64,000 nt of DNA from Hypericum androsaemum. Lineage: Eukaryota > Streptophyta > Magnoliopsida > Malpighiales > Hypericaceae. The position numbers were made by a program, and so were the translations under genes. Shown piece by piece: positions 26,186-37,765 of this stretch. Where the stretch lies: assembly GCA_963995505.1 (NCBI GenBank), contig OZ023180.1, forward strand, positions 14,956,689 through 15,020,688. The letters are read 5' to 3'. The first letter of the stretch is position 1; every line of letters begins with the position of its first letter. The notes beneath the pieces were generated by a model. The model did no database searches. It worked only from the letters and a program-made list of their open reading frames with translations, and had not been told where the DNA came from.

Positions 26186-26802
26186 TCGGTAATTTTAGAT
26201 TTTGTGTTTAGGTTTTGGGTATTGGGTTTGGAATTTGAGTTTGGGAGTAATTTAGATATTTTTACGTGACACACCAAACTACCGAAAAAGGAATCCCCTT
26301 TATTATAGTAAGATAACTTTAGACTTTGTGGGACTTCACTGCCTTATGTTTCTCCACATAAGGTTTATTATCAATTTTTTTTACCTTTAAAAAAATGATT
26401 ATGTCCACTCTAGAAGTTGATGGATGGAAGAATCCAATTTGTTTTTTGTATTTTCCCTAATGATTTTTTAGAGTAATTTTTTTTAAGTTTCATATAGGTT
26501 ATAGCTATTCTCCACAAATTGTTGGTGCCCTTCATTTACCTTTTTAGAAAAATTTCATCCGACGGTTAATTTTGTTTGGATTACTTGTTCACTTTTTTTT
26601 GTCAAATCAATCTTCAATTAAAATTTTAGGTTCTTATTTTTGGCAAAGAAATTGTAATAGACTCCAGTCCACCGATAAAATAGGGCACGAGTCAGCGTCA
26701 TTGGGCGACAAGTGATTGGGCCCCCAATCCGGTCCTGGCCCAACAACTCAAGTCCGCTTCCCCGCCACATATATATTAGTTAAAAAAGTAAAGAAGAAGC
26801 AC
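26186..26802. other. Intergenic DNA and promoter of the Mpv17-type gene
   Basis: AT-rich with no gene. CATATATATTAG near 26768 may serve as TATA box for the gene starting at 26803, though it is close to the ATG. Confidence 0.4.
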
Positions 26803-28508
26803 ATGGTGCTGGTGATGGAAGCGCTTGTAGCCGTAGGAGGCGGTTACGCCGGGATTAATGGCTGGAATAGGAAGCCTCACCGCTCGGGAAGTCAACGCCC
26901 CAGCTCTTCCGTTTCCGTCCGGGCAGCCGTCGGTTTCGGGTTCCCCTTGAAACAGGCCGCCGTGGCCGCCTCGCTCGTTCTTACCGGCGACACTATCGCT
27001 CAGGTCAACGACTGCTTGAAGAAGCGGAATAAGAGGAGCAGCGAAACGTTGTCCGACCGAGACAAGCTCCCCGGTCCCGAATCCGTCGACGAATCTGACG
27101 CGGTGTGTCCGTCCTTCTTTTTCGCTCTTAACATTGGACTGTTTTGCCCTTTTTCTTAGTCTTGACGTTTTGAGGTCTGGTTTTGGCTGTTAACGTTTTT
27201 GGGAATGAACTCTTTGGTCTCTAACAAGATTATTTAGTTGGAAAAAAAATTAATTTTGTTCGTTTTAGAATGAAATAATTTGGGTGCTGGATTGTGGTAC
27301 TTTTCTAGGCGAAAGTAAATTAGTCAAATGGCATTCTGTTTTAGTCCGATGAAGTGCACGCCGATTCAACTTGTCTTCGAGCTCAATGAATATCGTTTAT
27401 GGAGGCTGATCTGTTATACCAATGGTTGCTTGATTTAGGAGCTGTAGTTCCGGAAAATGACCTTGCTTTTCGAGTATGATGTTCTCGAGATCTAAGTTGT
27501 CTTTTCGAGTATGATGTAGAATGCACAGTTACGAGAGATCTTTCTTGTCTCTGTTGGTTTTGTGGCTGCATCTGGTGTCAGTTTTGATCATCCAAATGGG
27601 TTTCCTCAGGATCTTCCGACTGTCATCCTTCGAGAACATGATTGGCTTCGTGCGTTGCGCATGTTGTCTTACGGGTTTCTTCTCTATGGTCCCGGTTCCT
27701 ACGCTTGGTACCAGTTTCTCGACCGTTGTTTGCCTAAGCAGAACGTCAGGAATCTGATGCTGAAGGTACTGAGTTCACTTAGTTTTAAGTCCATCTTGCT
27801 GTTATGTATGACAACAATCTTACCTCTTGTTGCTCCTATTTCTGAATGTAACTGGATCATTTTTGTAGGTTTTATTGAACCAAATAGTGCTTGGTCCATG
27901 TGTCATTGCTGTTGTCTTTGCATGGAACAATCTATGGCTAGGAAAGCTTTCACAGCTTCTTGAGAAGTACAGAAGAGACGCTCTTCCCGCTCTACTCTAT
28001 GGTATAAGTTTGTATTTTAAGAACTCGTGTGACCTGCTGTTGAAATGCACAGATTAGTTTCTGATCATTTTTATGCTTTCTTGATTCAGGGTTTAGGTTC
28101 TGGATTCCTGTCAGTCTATTGAACTTTTGGTATGTCTTCAAGTAGTTATCTTTGTCTCTCTTGCAAGTTCTATTGTAGCATTTTGGTACAAGTTCTAATC
28201 ATTCTAGCCAGAGTTAACCACTTTGATTTTTAGTGCTTGACACGACTCGGATCAGTGCTCTCCTATTATATATCAGATTTGGCTCCTTGGCATCGTATAT
28301 ATGTGGACTTAGGTTTCTCTTGGGAACTTTTGTAATCAGCTGTTGACTGAGGGATGTCTTCCATTGACATCTTAGTATCTAGTAGATTGTTCTGCTAACA
28401 GGCTTCTTGCTTTTATGCAGGGTTGTGCCTCTTCAAGCCCGAGTGGCTTTCATGTCCATGGCGTCTGTATTTTGGAACTTTTACCTGTCCTCAACCATGA
28501 ACAAGTAG
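26803..28508 (+). CDS. Mpv17/PMP22 family membrane protein
   Basis: Five exons, 26803-27102, 27610-27765, 27869-28001, 28090-28129 and 28421-28508, join to 238 aa. The first 100 residues are basic and Ser/Arg-rich (possible organelle targeting), with LKQAAVAASLVLTGDTIAQV, the typical first helix and GD-x(2)-AQ start of the Mpv17 domain. Exons 2-5 give DWLRALRMLSYGFLLYGP, then SYAWYQFLD, LLNQIVLGP, VFAWNNLW, FRFWIPVSLLNFWVVPLQAR and VAFMSMASVFWNFYLSS. These follow the family order, including the FWIP..NFW.VP signature. Members form four-helix proteins in peroxisomal, mitochondrial or plastid membranes; the long N-terminus favours an organelle such as the plastid, but this is inference. Two ATGs lie 12 bases apart; the upstream one was chosen. 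Confidence 0.93.
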
Positions 28509-29161
28509 AGCCTAATCCAGGCCATCTGATGTCCAATTGGTAGTCTCCTAGAAGCTCACACTCTTTGTGTCAGATCAGATTCTGGGAAAAGCCATTTCAG
28601 CTCTCTGTCATGTGGCTTGCCGTTTCTGATGTCCAATTGTGGAGTTTCTCAATTGCTCATACTTCATAGTGGGTGATGAACTCATGCCGGTGAAAGAAGA
28701 TTCTTTGATGTTGTTCTCTCTTAAGATTTGCGTATATCCCGCGAGTCGATATATTGAGAACATAGTAAAATTTCTCGTACTGAAGCTGTTATGGTCTGAA
28801 ACGAAAAGACCATCATGGAGGAGAAACCTCTGCGTTATGGTCTTAAAAGAGAAGTTTCATTCATTGATCTGCAAGTTTTTTGGGCACGGTTTATTGATTT
28901 GTAAGTTTACATTCATATAAAACTCTCAAGAAAACAGGGGACTAAAAAGAGACGATATAGTCTCTTATAATACCTCCTACATATATTTACTCTCGTTATT
29001 GCCATATACCGTTGGAGCTCTTCTGTTTACAGCTCGACGCCGCAAGTTAAGTCTTACCTCAGTACAAGAATTATATTCAATTCCAAGCAACTTGTGGTCA
29101 TCCGACCCATTTCTATTACATCATATCTTCTCGTTGAAACAGGGCGAAAGGATCTACACAA
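28509..29161. other. 3' flank of the Mpv17-type gene; no gene seen
   Basis: Noncoding. The phrase TCTGATGTCCAATTG occurs twice (near 28526 and 28625). Nothing else recognisable. Confidence 0.5.
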
Positions 29162-30179
29162 ATGGAAGACCTGAAACCGAGGCAAGCCAACTCTTCCCCT
29201 CTTAACTCCGGTCGGCTTCCTCGACAGAGTAGCTACCGCCTGCAGTTCCCACCCTTCCGTCGTCTATAACAACACCATTTACACATGGTCTCAGACCCAC
29301 GAGCGGTGCCTCCGACTCTCTTCGTCCATTTCATCCATCAGCATAAAAAGGGGCGACGCTGTCTCTGTCATCGCCCCGAATGTCCCAGGTACCTACGAGC
29401 TTCACTTTGCTGTCCCCATGGCCGGAGCTGTCCTCAACACCATCAACTCTCGGCTCGACACTCGTACGCTGTCTATGCAGCTCGTCCATAGCGAGGCGAA
29501 GCTCCTCTTCGTCGACTCCCTCTTGAAGGCATTAGTCCTCGATGCCATCACCGTGTTCCCACCAGCCGCCAAGCCCCCGCTCCTCGTCCTGATGCATGAC
29601 GACAATAATCATGAAACGTCCCAACGTTACGTCCACCACTTCCTTGACTCCTACGAGTCGATGGTGGAGAAGGGCAATCCGGGGTTCAAGTGGTTTCGAC
29701 CCGACAACGAGTGGGACCCCTTAGTACTAAACTACACCAACGAATGAGACGTCCAAGTGCATGAGAAGCGACGGGTGGCTGTACACGGGAGACGTAGGGG
29801 TGATGCACCCTAACGGGTACCTCGAGATAAAGGACCGGTCCAAGGACGTTATAATAGGTGGAGGGGAGAAGGTGAGCAGCGTGGAGGTGGAGACGGTGTT
29901 GTACTCGCATTCGATGGTCAACAAGGCGGCGATCCTGGCCCGGCCGGACGAGTTCTGGTGGGAGACGCGCTGTGCATTTGTCAGCTTCAAGAGTAAGACT
30001 AGAAGGACTGAACCAATGGGAGATATGGAGATGGAGTTGGTGGAGCATAGCAGGAGGAGGTTGCCTCATTACATTTTGCCTAAGACGAGCTGCCCAAAAT
30101 GGCAACCGGAAAGATCCAGAAGTCCGTGCTTAGGGAGATGGCCAAGGAGATGGGATCCTCCGGGTTCAGCCGCATGTGA
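29162..30179 (+). pseudogene. Acyl-activating enzyme (AMP-binding) pseudogene with deleted core
   Basis: The start MEDLKPRQANSSPL is followed after a one-base insertion near 29204 by TPVGFLDRVAT, YNNTIYTWSQTHERCLRLSS and YELHFAVPMAGAVLNTINSR. It runs to DPLVLNYT, where the AMP-binding P-loop (SGTT..PKG) should begin. It then jumps to SDGWLYTGDVGVMHPNGYLE and IKDRSKDVIIGGGEKVSSVE, which belong to the C-terminal part. The roughly 200 residues between are gone. Near 30084 the frame slips again before KMATGKIQK, carrying the catalytic Lys region, and the end GSSGFSRM-TGA. The family (plant AAE, peroxisomal acyl/benzoyl-CoA-type ligases, usually intronless; the C-terminal SRM resembles a peroxisomal signal) is clear; activity is impossible. 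Confidence 0.86.
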
Positions 30180-30313
30180 TTCACAAAATTAATTGCAGCA
30201 AGACGAGGTATTCTTCTGTTTTTTTTTTGTTTGTACATGTGGGTACTCCGACTAGTTCAATTTAAAGTTGTGACTTTTCAAAGGTGAACATTTCTATTTT
30301 CTTATATGTTTTT

Positions 30314-31488
30314 GGGAAAGTTCCATTTTAGTATTATGTGGTATCAATGATTATTACTTAGGTATTCTGTAGTTCTAAAATCGTAAAACAAATTTAACTT
30401 ATCCAATTTTTATTACTAACAGGTCTATTGATCCAGTTTAAAGGATTTTTGGGCAAAAATTATACTTTTGACGCCCATGTGGAATGCCACGTAGCAGTGG
30501 TCCGAAGTTGCTGGTAACATAGCAATGGGTAAATTACCAAATTTGTTTATAATTTTTCAAATAAACTCTCTTTCTCCTCTCATTCTTTCGATCTTTCATC
30601 CTCCTCTCTCTCCTCCTCCTCCTCTCTCTCTCTCTCTCCCCTCCTTTTTGATACTCAACAACATCAATAAAAAGAAAAACGAAAAGGAGAAAACCCTTAG
30701 AGAAAGGGAGAGTCTTGGAGGGTTCAAGAAGAGCCGCCCTGCCACCACAAGTCACAGATGTGGGGGACACATGGATGACATCACTAACTCCAACAAGAAC
30801 GTGAGCCATCCCGCCTCCAAGGGTTCAAGACCGTCGCCCCACCTTCCTCTTCTTCTCTAGTGGGTCCCTTTCTCTTTTCCCATTTTTAGGTTAAATTCTT
30901 GCAAAACTCTTAGGTCTTATAAAATTCCATACTAAGTTGATATTTTGACACAGACCTACCTCTGTTTTATGACATGGGTTTTCTTGGAAGTTGGGATAAC
31001 TTGCTGATTCTGGATAATTTGATGTTCCCCCAGTTGTTTGATGCGAATATCTATTGTCCAGTAGCGGGATAATTTGGTGATTTTGGTACTTTTAATGTTG
31101 CTTATTAGTTCGGGTGGCAATTGACATTTCGGGGGTAGGTGACTTTATTTTTTTTTTTTGCGCGTGTAGGTACCTTTTTCGAATAAGATTCTAAAGAGAG
31201 AGGAAGAGGGGAGAGAGCAAATGAGAGGAGGAGAAAGAGGATTTTTTTGAAAAATCATAAACAAATTACCCATCGTCACGTCAGAAATGACTAATCCGGG
31301 TCACCGTCACTTGCCATTCCACGTAGGCGCCAAAATGACTTTGTTTGCCCAAAAATCCCTGAACTGGACCAATGGACCTCTTAGTGATAAAAATTAGAAT
31401 AAGTTAGACCGATTTTGCTATTTTAGAATCACATAGTATTCAAGTGATAATCGGTGATGCCACAGGATTCTAAAGTGAACTTTTTCCT
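30314..31488. mobile_element. Fold-back Mutator-like element A, about 300-bp inverted arms
   Basis: The left arm (30314-30620) starts GGGAAAGTTCCATTTTAG. The right arm (31190-31488) is its inverted copy, ending CTAAAGTGAACTTTTTCC. Shared inner phrases are GGGATTTTTGGGCAAA-like (as GGATTTTTGGGCAAA) and GTGGAATG. TATTTTCT lies near both outer ends (30295 and 31488) but not exactly adjacent on the left. The interior (30620-31190) has CT-rich leader-like sequence and a short frame from an ATG near 30771. No transposase. Confidence 0.75.
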
Positions 31489-31716
31489 ATTTTCTATTTA
31501 GTATTTTCACTACTTATTGAACTTTTTTTAAAGTAAAACACAAATTGAGTACGATCTTCATTAACGATTTGTTCGTTGACGTGTTTGCATTTCGTTTTAA
31601 CCATAGTTTTAAAAAACGACATAAGAGATGACTCAAAATTTGGTCAAACATTTGGGTTAACAAGTTGGGCCGGTGATCAGACCAAATCTTTTTTATTTTA
31701 TAAAGAGGCATATATA

Positions 31717-31751
<35 letters not shown>

Positions 31752-31752
31752 G

Positions 31753-31806
<54 letters not shown>

Positions 31807-31995
31807 ATGTATGTATAACTAAATATAAGTCTTAAATTGAAGTACTTCACACATGTTTCCAGAATCCAAGCAAGCTCACTTCCTTTATTATCTTTGGTTT
31901 GCAAAATCACATTAAATATCCTTACAAGTTACAATCAAAGCAGCAACATACCACATCAAATATCCATACAACCAAAATAACATCAACCAAATATC
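31489..31995. repeat. (CATA)n/(TA)n microsatellite and flanking AT-rich DNA
   Basis: At 31713-31806 CATA repeats (about 8) run into alternating TATATA/CATATA. Open frames over it encode only Tyr/Ile repeats and are not genes. The flanks contain nothing recognised. Confidence 0.9.
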
Positions 31996-32274
31996 TTTAC
32001 CACAAAAGCAACACTACACTAATCACACCAAATGTCTCAATTTAAACTTCAAAGTATTCTCAAATACTCAAATCCAATTATGAAAGTTAGAAGCCACAAT
32101 AGTAAAAAATCGAAATCGATGGTTCTTCTCGTGGCGATAATGGTGCTAGCCAATCTTCATTCTCTCCATCGATCTAGGAAAGGCCACAATATCATCTTCA
32201 CACAAAATATTTGACAAGAACAGTAAGAAAATATTTGTATTGAACAACATCATAATATCACAATAAGAAAAATA

Positions 32275-32765
32275 TTACAAATGTAGTGCTGAAAGCGAAT
32301 CTACTTTCAGATCTTCATCTTGCTCTTGACCACAGATTGGTACTTCTTCTAGCATATTCTCCAATTCATCTAGACTAATATCTCCTTCCGGATCTTGCTC
32401 AGTGATCCAAATTTTTGTCTTGTCAATGGATCTATAATCAACAGGATCATATGACTTTTATCAACGGATGAACCTAAAATATTGAAAGCATTGCTTAATC
32501 ATAACATAAGTTACCCATCAAGTCATTAAGTCTTTGTCAATGCATTCATACTTGTCTCGTAAATGCATGTTATAATGAATATAGACCAATTCATTAATTC
32601 TTTCATGCTTTAGTCAGTTTCTCCTTTTTGAATGAATTCAATCAAATGTACTCCAATTTCGCTCACAACCCGATGAAGAAGTTGTTTGACTTAAGAATCT
32701 GATTGCGAACCTTTGTATAATTGGTGTACTCGATCCAAATAAATTCCACCATGCATATGTTAAAT
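32275..32765 (-). pseudogene. hAT transposase C-terminal dimerisation domain, decayed
   Basis: Reading leftward, WWNLFGSSTPIIQRFAIRF then SQTTSSSGCERNWSTFD, a stop, and KHERINELVYIHYNMHLRD match the dimerisation region of plant hAT transposases (W..FG...P.L.K.A.R.LSQ..SSSGCERNWS). Further on, RSIDKTKIWITEQDPEGDI and a Leu/Glu-rich acidic tail to a TAA at 32275 finish the frame. Several stops and slips interrupt it. The catalytic core upstream was not found. Confidence 0.78.
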
Positions 32766-32844
32766 ATATATCAATAATTGATTCACGTAAGAATAATTTC
32801 TATCTATACCAAAGTTATGAATTATGTAGAAAATTTGTAATTAC

Positions 32845-33400
32845 CTGGACTAAGAATTTTTGACATTTTCAATTCTATTTCATGTGCAAAAGATGGTAGT
32901 CTGTGATAGTTGCTTCTTGTAATAGCTGTCCTTAGTAACAGTAGACCTCAAGCACAAAAGTGTAGATACTCAGAAATCTTGGCAATTTGTTGAAGAGTCC
33001 GACGATCTGAAGTTATAAAGCCTGGAGCACTTGTGGCTAACTCTCCAAATAAAGTCCCCGCGACTCTAGTAACGGCAACAAATGCACTTCGGAATGATCT
33101 CTTACGAGCCAAGTCGTATATAAAATTCTTGGCTATGTTATCGCATGATATGATGAAATAGTCTAGATACCATCCCGTGATTGGACCTTCGAAGATGCTC
33201 GAAGACTTCTCGCCAACATTTTTAATCTAAAAGAAGAAAAATAAATAAAAAAATAACAGAATAACTCAAAAACTCAAAAACATTACAAAACACATCCTTC
33301 AAACTCACCTCCCCGGCACGAGAGATGAAGCTCTCAATTTCACCTCAGATATATAGACTAAATAATCTGGGCAGCCTCTGAATTCCTCATTTGCGGGCCT
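32845..33400 (-). pseudogene. Two-exon fragment of an unrecognised conserved host gene
   Basis: The exon 33400-33309 ends at GGGGAG/GTGAGT and includes, after a slip, GEIESFISRAGE. After an intron, the exon from 33226 (TTTTTAG acceptor) to about 32845 (CCAG/GTAATT) reads KNVGEKSSSIFEGPITGWYL, CDNIAKNFIYDLARKRSF, VTRVAGTLFGELATSAPGF and TSDRRTLQQIAKISEYL. This looks like well-conserved protein, but I cannot name the family. Intact splice signals point to a genomic, not processed, copy. It lies directly upstream of hAT debris on the same strand. Confidence 0.5.
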
Positions 33401-33754
33401 ACAGAAGGAGGAAATAGTTTCTTTTTACTTATGCCATGATAATACCTTAATTTTATTTTTATAATCATAAATCCTAGTCATGTAATTCCTGACTTAGTCT
33501 ACTAATACACATTTCATTCTTGGATTGGTGGGTCAACACCAAATCACTTTATGACTTGGTATGGAAGATCCACCATAAAATTTTTCCCTATGCGTGGATC
33601 TCAATCGTCTGATTGAAAAAATGCAAGTGTTCCTCCAAATCAATAGCAACAAACACGCTCTGAATGATGTTGCACACTCTAATGGTATCACTCAATCCGG
33701 CCTCTTTTTTTTTTACTTTTCCAAATATCCTAAACGTAAGTGTTTATTTATAAA

Positions 33755-34352
33755 TAGGGATGGCGATGGGTAGGGTCCTACCTATACCCTAGTTTGGAGA
33801 GTTGGACCCATACCCTACTATTGACTCTCGATAAATTTTATTATTAGATCTATTACCTTATCCTCAGGGTCCACAGGGTCTGCAGGGTCCGACCCTAAAA
33901 ATTAAATGCATTACATTTTTGATAATTTTAAACGTACATTTATACATAAAATTCAAATAAATCACAATGAATATGTAAAGATTAATCTTAAAATATATAG
34001 TATATCAATAAATAAAATTTGAATAATATGTAACTCAAATTTTGGAGTCAATATCATGAAACATATTCTAAAATATTTGAGAATTCTATCGCAAATGATA
34101 AGTAAAAAATGAAGATAAAAGGGTCTAATTAGGATCTAATGGGGTCTAGTTAGGATATGGTCCAAAGTAGGATAAAAGGGTAAGGGTAGAATAGAAATTC
34201 ATAGGATTCATACCCTACCCTAGACCCCACCTATAAAAGTGGACCCAGACCCATACCCTGCTCTAGACCCAGTCAAAGTCAACAGACCATTGACCCACGG
34301 GGTAAGAATAGGGTCTGACCCACGAGGTATGGGTATTTTTGCCATCCCTAAC
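33755..34352. mobile_element. hAT-like non-autonomous element, GGGATGGC ends
   Basis: The ends are inverted: AGGGATGGCGATGGGTA on the left and GGGTATTTTTGCCATCCCT on the right. The interior is rich in GGGTCTGACCC/GGACCC-like phrases and ACCCATACCCTA in both orientations. About 0.6 kb, no coding frame. No clear 8-bp duplication is visible. Confidence 0.65.
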
Positions 34353-34573
34353 AGATCGGTTATAATAAAAAATGGTATTCATATGACAAACGATTTTATA
34401 ATTTTTTCCTTAAGTTTATCTAACTGTTAAGATTTATCCGGTAGAGGTAGAATTGAGTGATACCTTTAATAGAATGGGCAGAACTGAGTATGATCTGGAC
34501 CTTTAGAAATATGGGTATCATTATTGTGTCTCAAAGACATTGAAATGTGTGTTTAGTCATTAAGGAAATATTT

Positions 34574-34880
34574 GAGTTAATTGCTTTAAGGTCCTTGGTA
34601 TTTGAGCAAACTCCTCTTTTAGTACTTAATATTTTCAAAAGCCTTTCTCGATCTTTCTAGTTTAAAATAATAGCCCTTTTTGGTCCCTGGCAGACCCACC
34701 ATTGATGTCAGCGGTCAACAAAAAAGTTATGTTGACCGCTGACGACAGCGGTGGGTCTGCCAGGGACTAAAAAGGGCTATTATTTTAAACTAGAAGGACC
34801 GAGAAATGTTATTCAAAATAGTAAGGACTAAAAGGGGGGATTTTTCTCAAACACCAGTGACCTTAGGGTAATTATCCCAA
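34574..34880. mobile_element. Palindromic MITE
   Basis: The two halves are inverted copies over nearly the whole length, meeting near 34725. The left starts TAAGGTCCTTGGTATTTGAG, the right ends with the complement of TAAGGTCACTGGTGTTTGAG. The inner parts, CTGGCAGACCCACC and GGTGGGTCTGCCAG, match exactly. Transcription through it would give a hairpin of about 140 bp. Confidence 0.85.
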
Positions 34881-34979
34881 AATATCTTTGATAATATGAA
34901 AATTTTCTTACTTTTATTAATAAGTATCTTTATCCAATAAGAAAATATCTCCCTAAATTATAAGGCTTTCTTATAATTA

Positions 34980-35385
34980 AGAAAATTATTTGTTATAACT
35001 ATATTTTTAATTATTTAATTATATAGTGTCACAGTATACCAATGTCACTTCACATATTATACGAGTGTCACTTAGCATGGGCTCCACTGTCACATATTAT
35101 AGGAGTATTATTTCACATGGGTATATTAGTGTCACTTCAAATGGGCATACAAATATTACTTCGCATGGGCATATCAGTGTCACTTCAAATGGTCATACAA
35201 GTGTCACTTCCCATGGACATATAATTATCACATGATAAATAGGTTACGAATTTTACTTCACATGGGCATATCAGTGTCACATTATATTTGGTATCACTTC
35301 ACTTGGGCATACCAATGTCTCTTCGTGTGACACTCGTTCCAAAATTACATAATTAAAAATATAGTTGTAATTAATGATTTTTTTA
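34980..35385. repeat. 24-bp minisatellite between short inverted repeats
   Basis: From 35026 to 35330, units of 24 bases such as GTGTCACTTCAAATGGGCATA repeat, giving an 8-residue pseudo-repeat (SVTSNGHT). The tract is flanked by inverted copies of ACTATATTTTTAATTA (34997 left; inverted near 35350-35367). The unit length being a multiple of three explains the open frame. Confidence 0.75.
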
Positions 35386-37400
35386 ATGAGTGATGATATT
35401 ATTTCCAGAGAAGGAAAAGAAAAATATTACAAAGCTTCGTGACTACATGTAGACACTCACTCAAGTTAGCCCACAGACGAGTAGTCAAGAGCGTTCAAAT
35501 GCAAACCTTAACATACCCTCCTCCCCGATACAAAGTGTACACGGTTGCAGCCGTGACCTCTATAAAAGAACCATGCCGCCGTAAATTCGTGTGAGAAAAA
35601 AATCAACGATTTGGAGAAAGAGCGCATAACATTAACAGTGCATAAAGCGATAATAAGGAAGAAGTGAAATATCTTGACCCATTAGCCTAAGTATGCTAGC
35701 CGGCGCCGAAGACCACCATCCATCCTCTTGCATTTTGGAGAGAGCATCTGCTACAATATTCGTTTCATGATAGATTTATGCAATAATCTAAACTTCATAT
35801 TCTGTTTGAGTACCTGCATCTGCAACCAGCGATTCTAGGTTGATAATGATAAGTCAATCAAGACATTGATGATATTAAATTTGAATTTAATATTCTTTAA
35901 AAAAAATCAAAAAGGGTCTTCTTTGAGAATTTTATTATTATTGTCCTAATAAAAACTTGACAAGCGAACCAGTGGGCACCATATTGAGCTATTATTTAAG
36001 GTTAATATAAAAATACAAACAAAACATTTATAATGCTCATTTGAGAGTAAAATATCAAAATAACTTATATGTGCATACTATCAAAAAAAAATTAAAAATT
36101 AATATCTCACGTTGAAGAAGTTTGGTAATAATATGTGCTGCAATAATATCTCATATTATAAACTTTCTTGAATTCCAAAGTTTTAGATGCTTGGCAATAT
36201 GCATCTTTTAGCATTTTGAAAGTGTGTGTCAACTTCGCAGCGCTTATGATTAGGATCATCGAAACCAACCATTAAAAAAGAATGATCATATACCTTTTTG
36301 CTAATTATAGTGACTAATAGATACCACATACTATCAACTATCTAATTATTATTTTCTTTATATTAAAAACGAGGAGATAATTTTTAATCTAATAATAAAA
36401 TCTTTATTGGCAACTTAATGAATTAATCTGATAGTAAAATCTTTATTTCGCACTTAATGCCATGGGCACCCGAGCATTTTTAATCTAATAGTAAAAGCTG
36501 ATGTTGAAACTTGAACGACTATATACAAGTTGATAAACAGACGTACGCATATTGGTAACTAAAAAGTATTTCTTTTTAAGGGAATCGGAACAATGTCAAT
36601 CACAAAATTTTTAACTTCTCGTATTTATAAAACGTACTCACTTTTAATTAGAAATAACATTTCTAGTAACTTTTTCTAAACTTAAATCCAAGAATTATTT
36701 AAATAGAAACTTTTGTGGCTACCTCAATTATTAGAGCCGCAACTTGCGATCTTTTTGTTTTTATTTCTGATATTTACAGCTTACATTCTTGGCGTTACAT
36801 GTCTGAAAATTTCAATTTCACCTCGCTAGCAAATTTAAAAAAAAATTGTTTAATTACCTTGAAAATGAACAAACATTAATCTCAATATTTTGTGAGGTAA
36901 GACGCATAAAAACACATTGACATTAAATGACAGCCAACAAACCGTATAAGTTTATCATAAAAAAACACACAAGTGAAATGGCACGTGGCATGCCACTAAG
37001 CAACCATTTAGTCAACTGTAGTCCGACATGCAAATTTTAAAAATTCTACCAAATTTTAATCATTTTCAGAAGAGAACCGTACATATTGAAATTAGTCACA
37101 CCTATTACAGTAATTATACGGTGATTTTACGGTACGAGAGGCAAATTCAGATCAACGAATGATTAGATCCAAGAGGATGAAATACTGTTATTCGATATAA
37201 TTTAAGAAGACGGAAATAAATCATGTAAAAACAAGTTGTAAAACTTATAAATTTTACAAATTTATTGATCACATGGCACTAAGTTATTTTTTATATTTAA
37301 AATGATATATGATGCGAATATTCACTTCAATAATTAATTTAATTTTGAGTTGAGTATATTTTCCAATACTAATAAAATTTTATCTGACAAAATTAAGTAA
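35386..37400 (-). other. AT-rich DNA with a retroelement RNase H-like fragment
   Basis: At 35775-35632 the minus strand reads HETNIVADALSKMQEDGWW and SILRLMGQDISLLPYYRF to a stop, like the end of a retroelement RNase H domain, where E.N..AD.L(S/A)KM is typical. Upstream is not readable. The remaining 1.6 kb is AT-rich with no gene seen. Confidence 0.4.
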
Positions 37401-37405
37401 TGGCA

Positions 37406-37590
37406 TTTGCTCTAATATGGTAAGCCAGCAAAATTACAGCAAAAAATACCAAAATTTTTTTTAATAATGGCATTGCTTAAATATGGTAAGCCAGAAATGA
37501 CAGCAAAAGATACCCAAAAAAACCAACAACAAAATAACAACATTGCTCAAATATGGTAAGCCAGAGAATTGACAGCAGAAAAATACTCAT
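37406..37590 (+). promoter_or_regulatory. Three-copy repeat upstream of the YSL gene
   Basis: The phrase TNAAATATGGTAAGCCAG followed by an ACAGCA(A/G)AA(A/G)ATAC-like end occurs at about 37411, 37477 and 37547, spaced 66 and 70 bp. The last copy ends about 180 bp before the ATG. It may be a promoter module or a transcribed leader repeat. No known cis-element was recognised. Confidence 0.6.
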
Positions 37591-37765
37591 TCTTGAATTA
37601 TCATACTAAACTTGTGTCCATTTATTCCGCATCGAGAATTTCTAGCAACACGGCACGTTCCCCCATTTATGTCCTTCCCAATACTATACATAAAGCCGAA
37701 GTTGTTACTCTCAAAGAGCCGCTCAAATTCGAATCCCGAATTTGTTTCAAACTTGGATCTGGAAA

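Noticed and set aside
31514..31910. Tyr/Ile-rich frames
   Set aside because: Microsatellite (CATA/TA) translations.
35026..35235. Small secreted repeat protein (SVTSNGHT units)
   Set aside because: No signal peptide or stable frame; the array is simply a multiple of three in length and sits in AT-rich element DNA.
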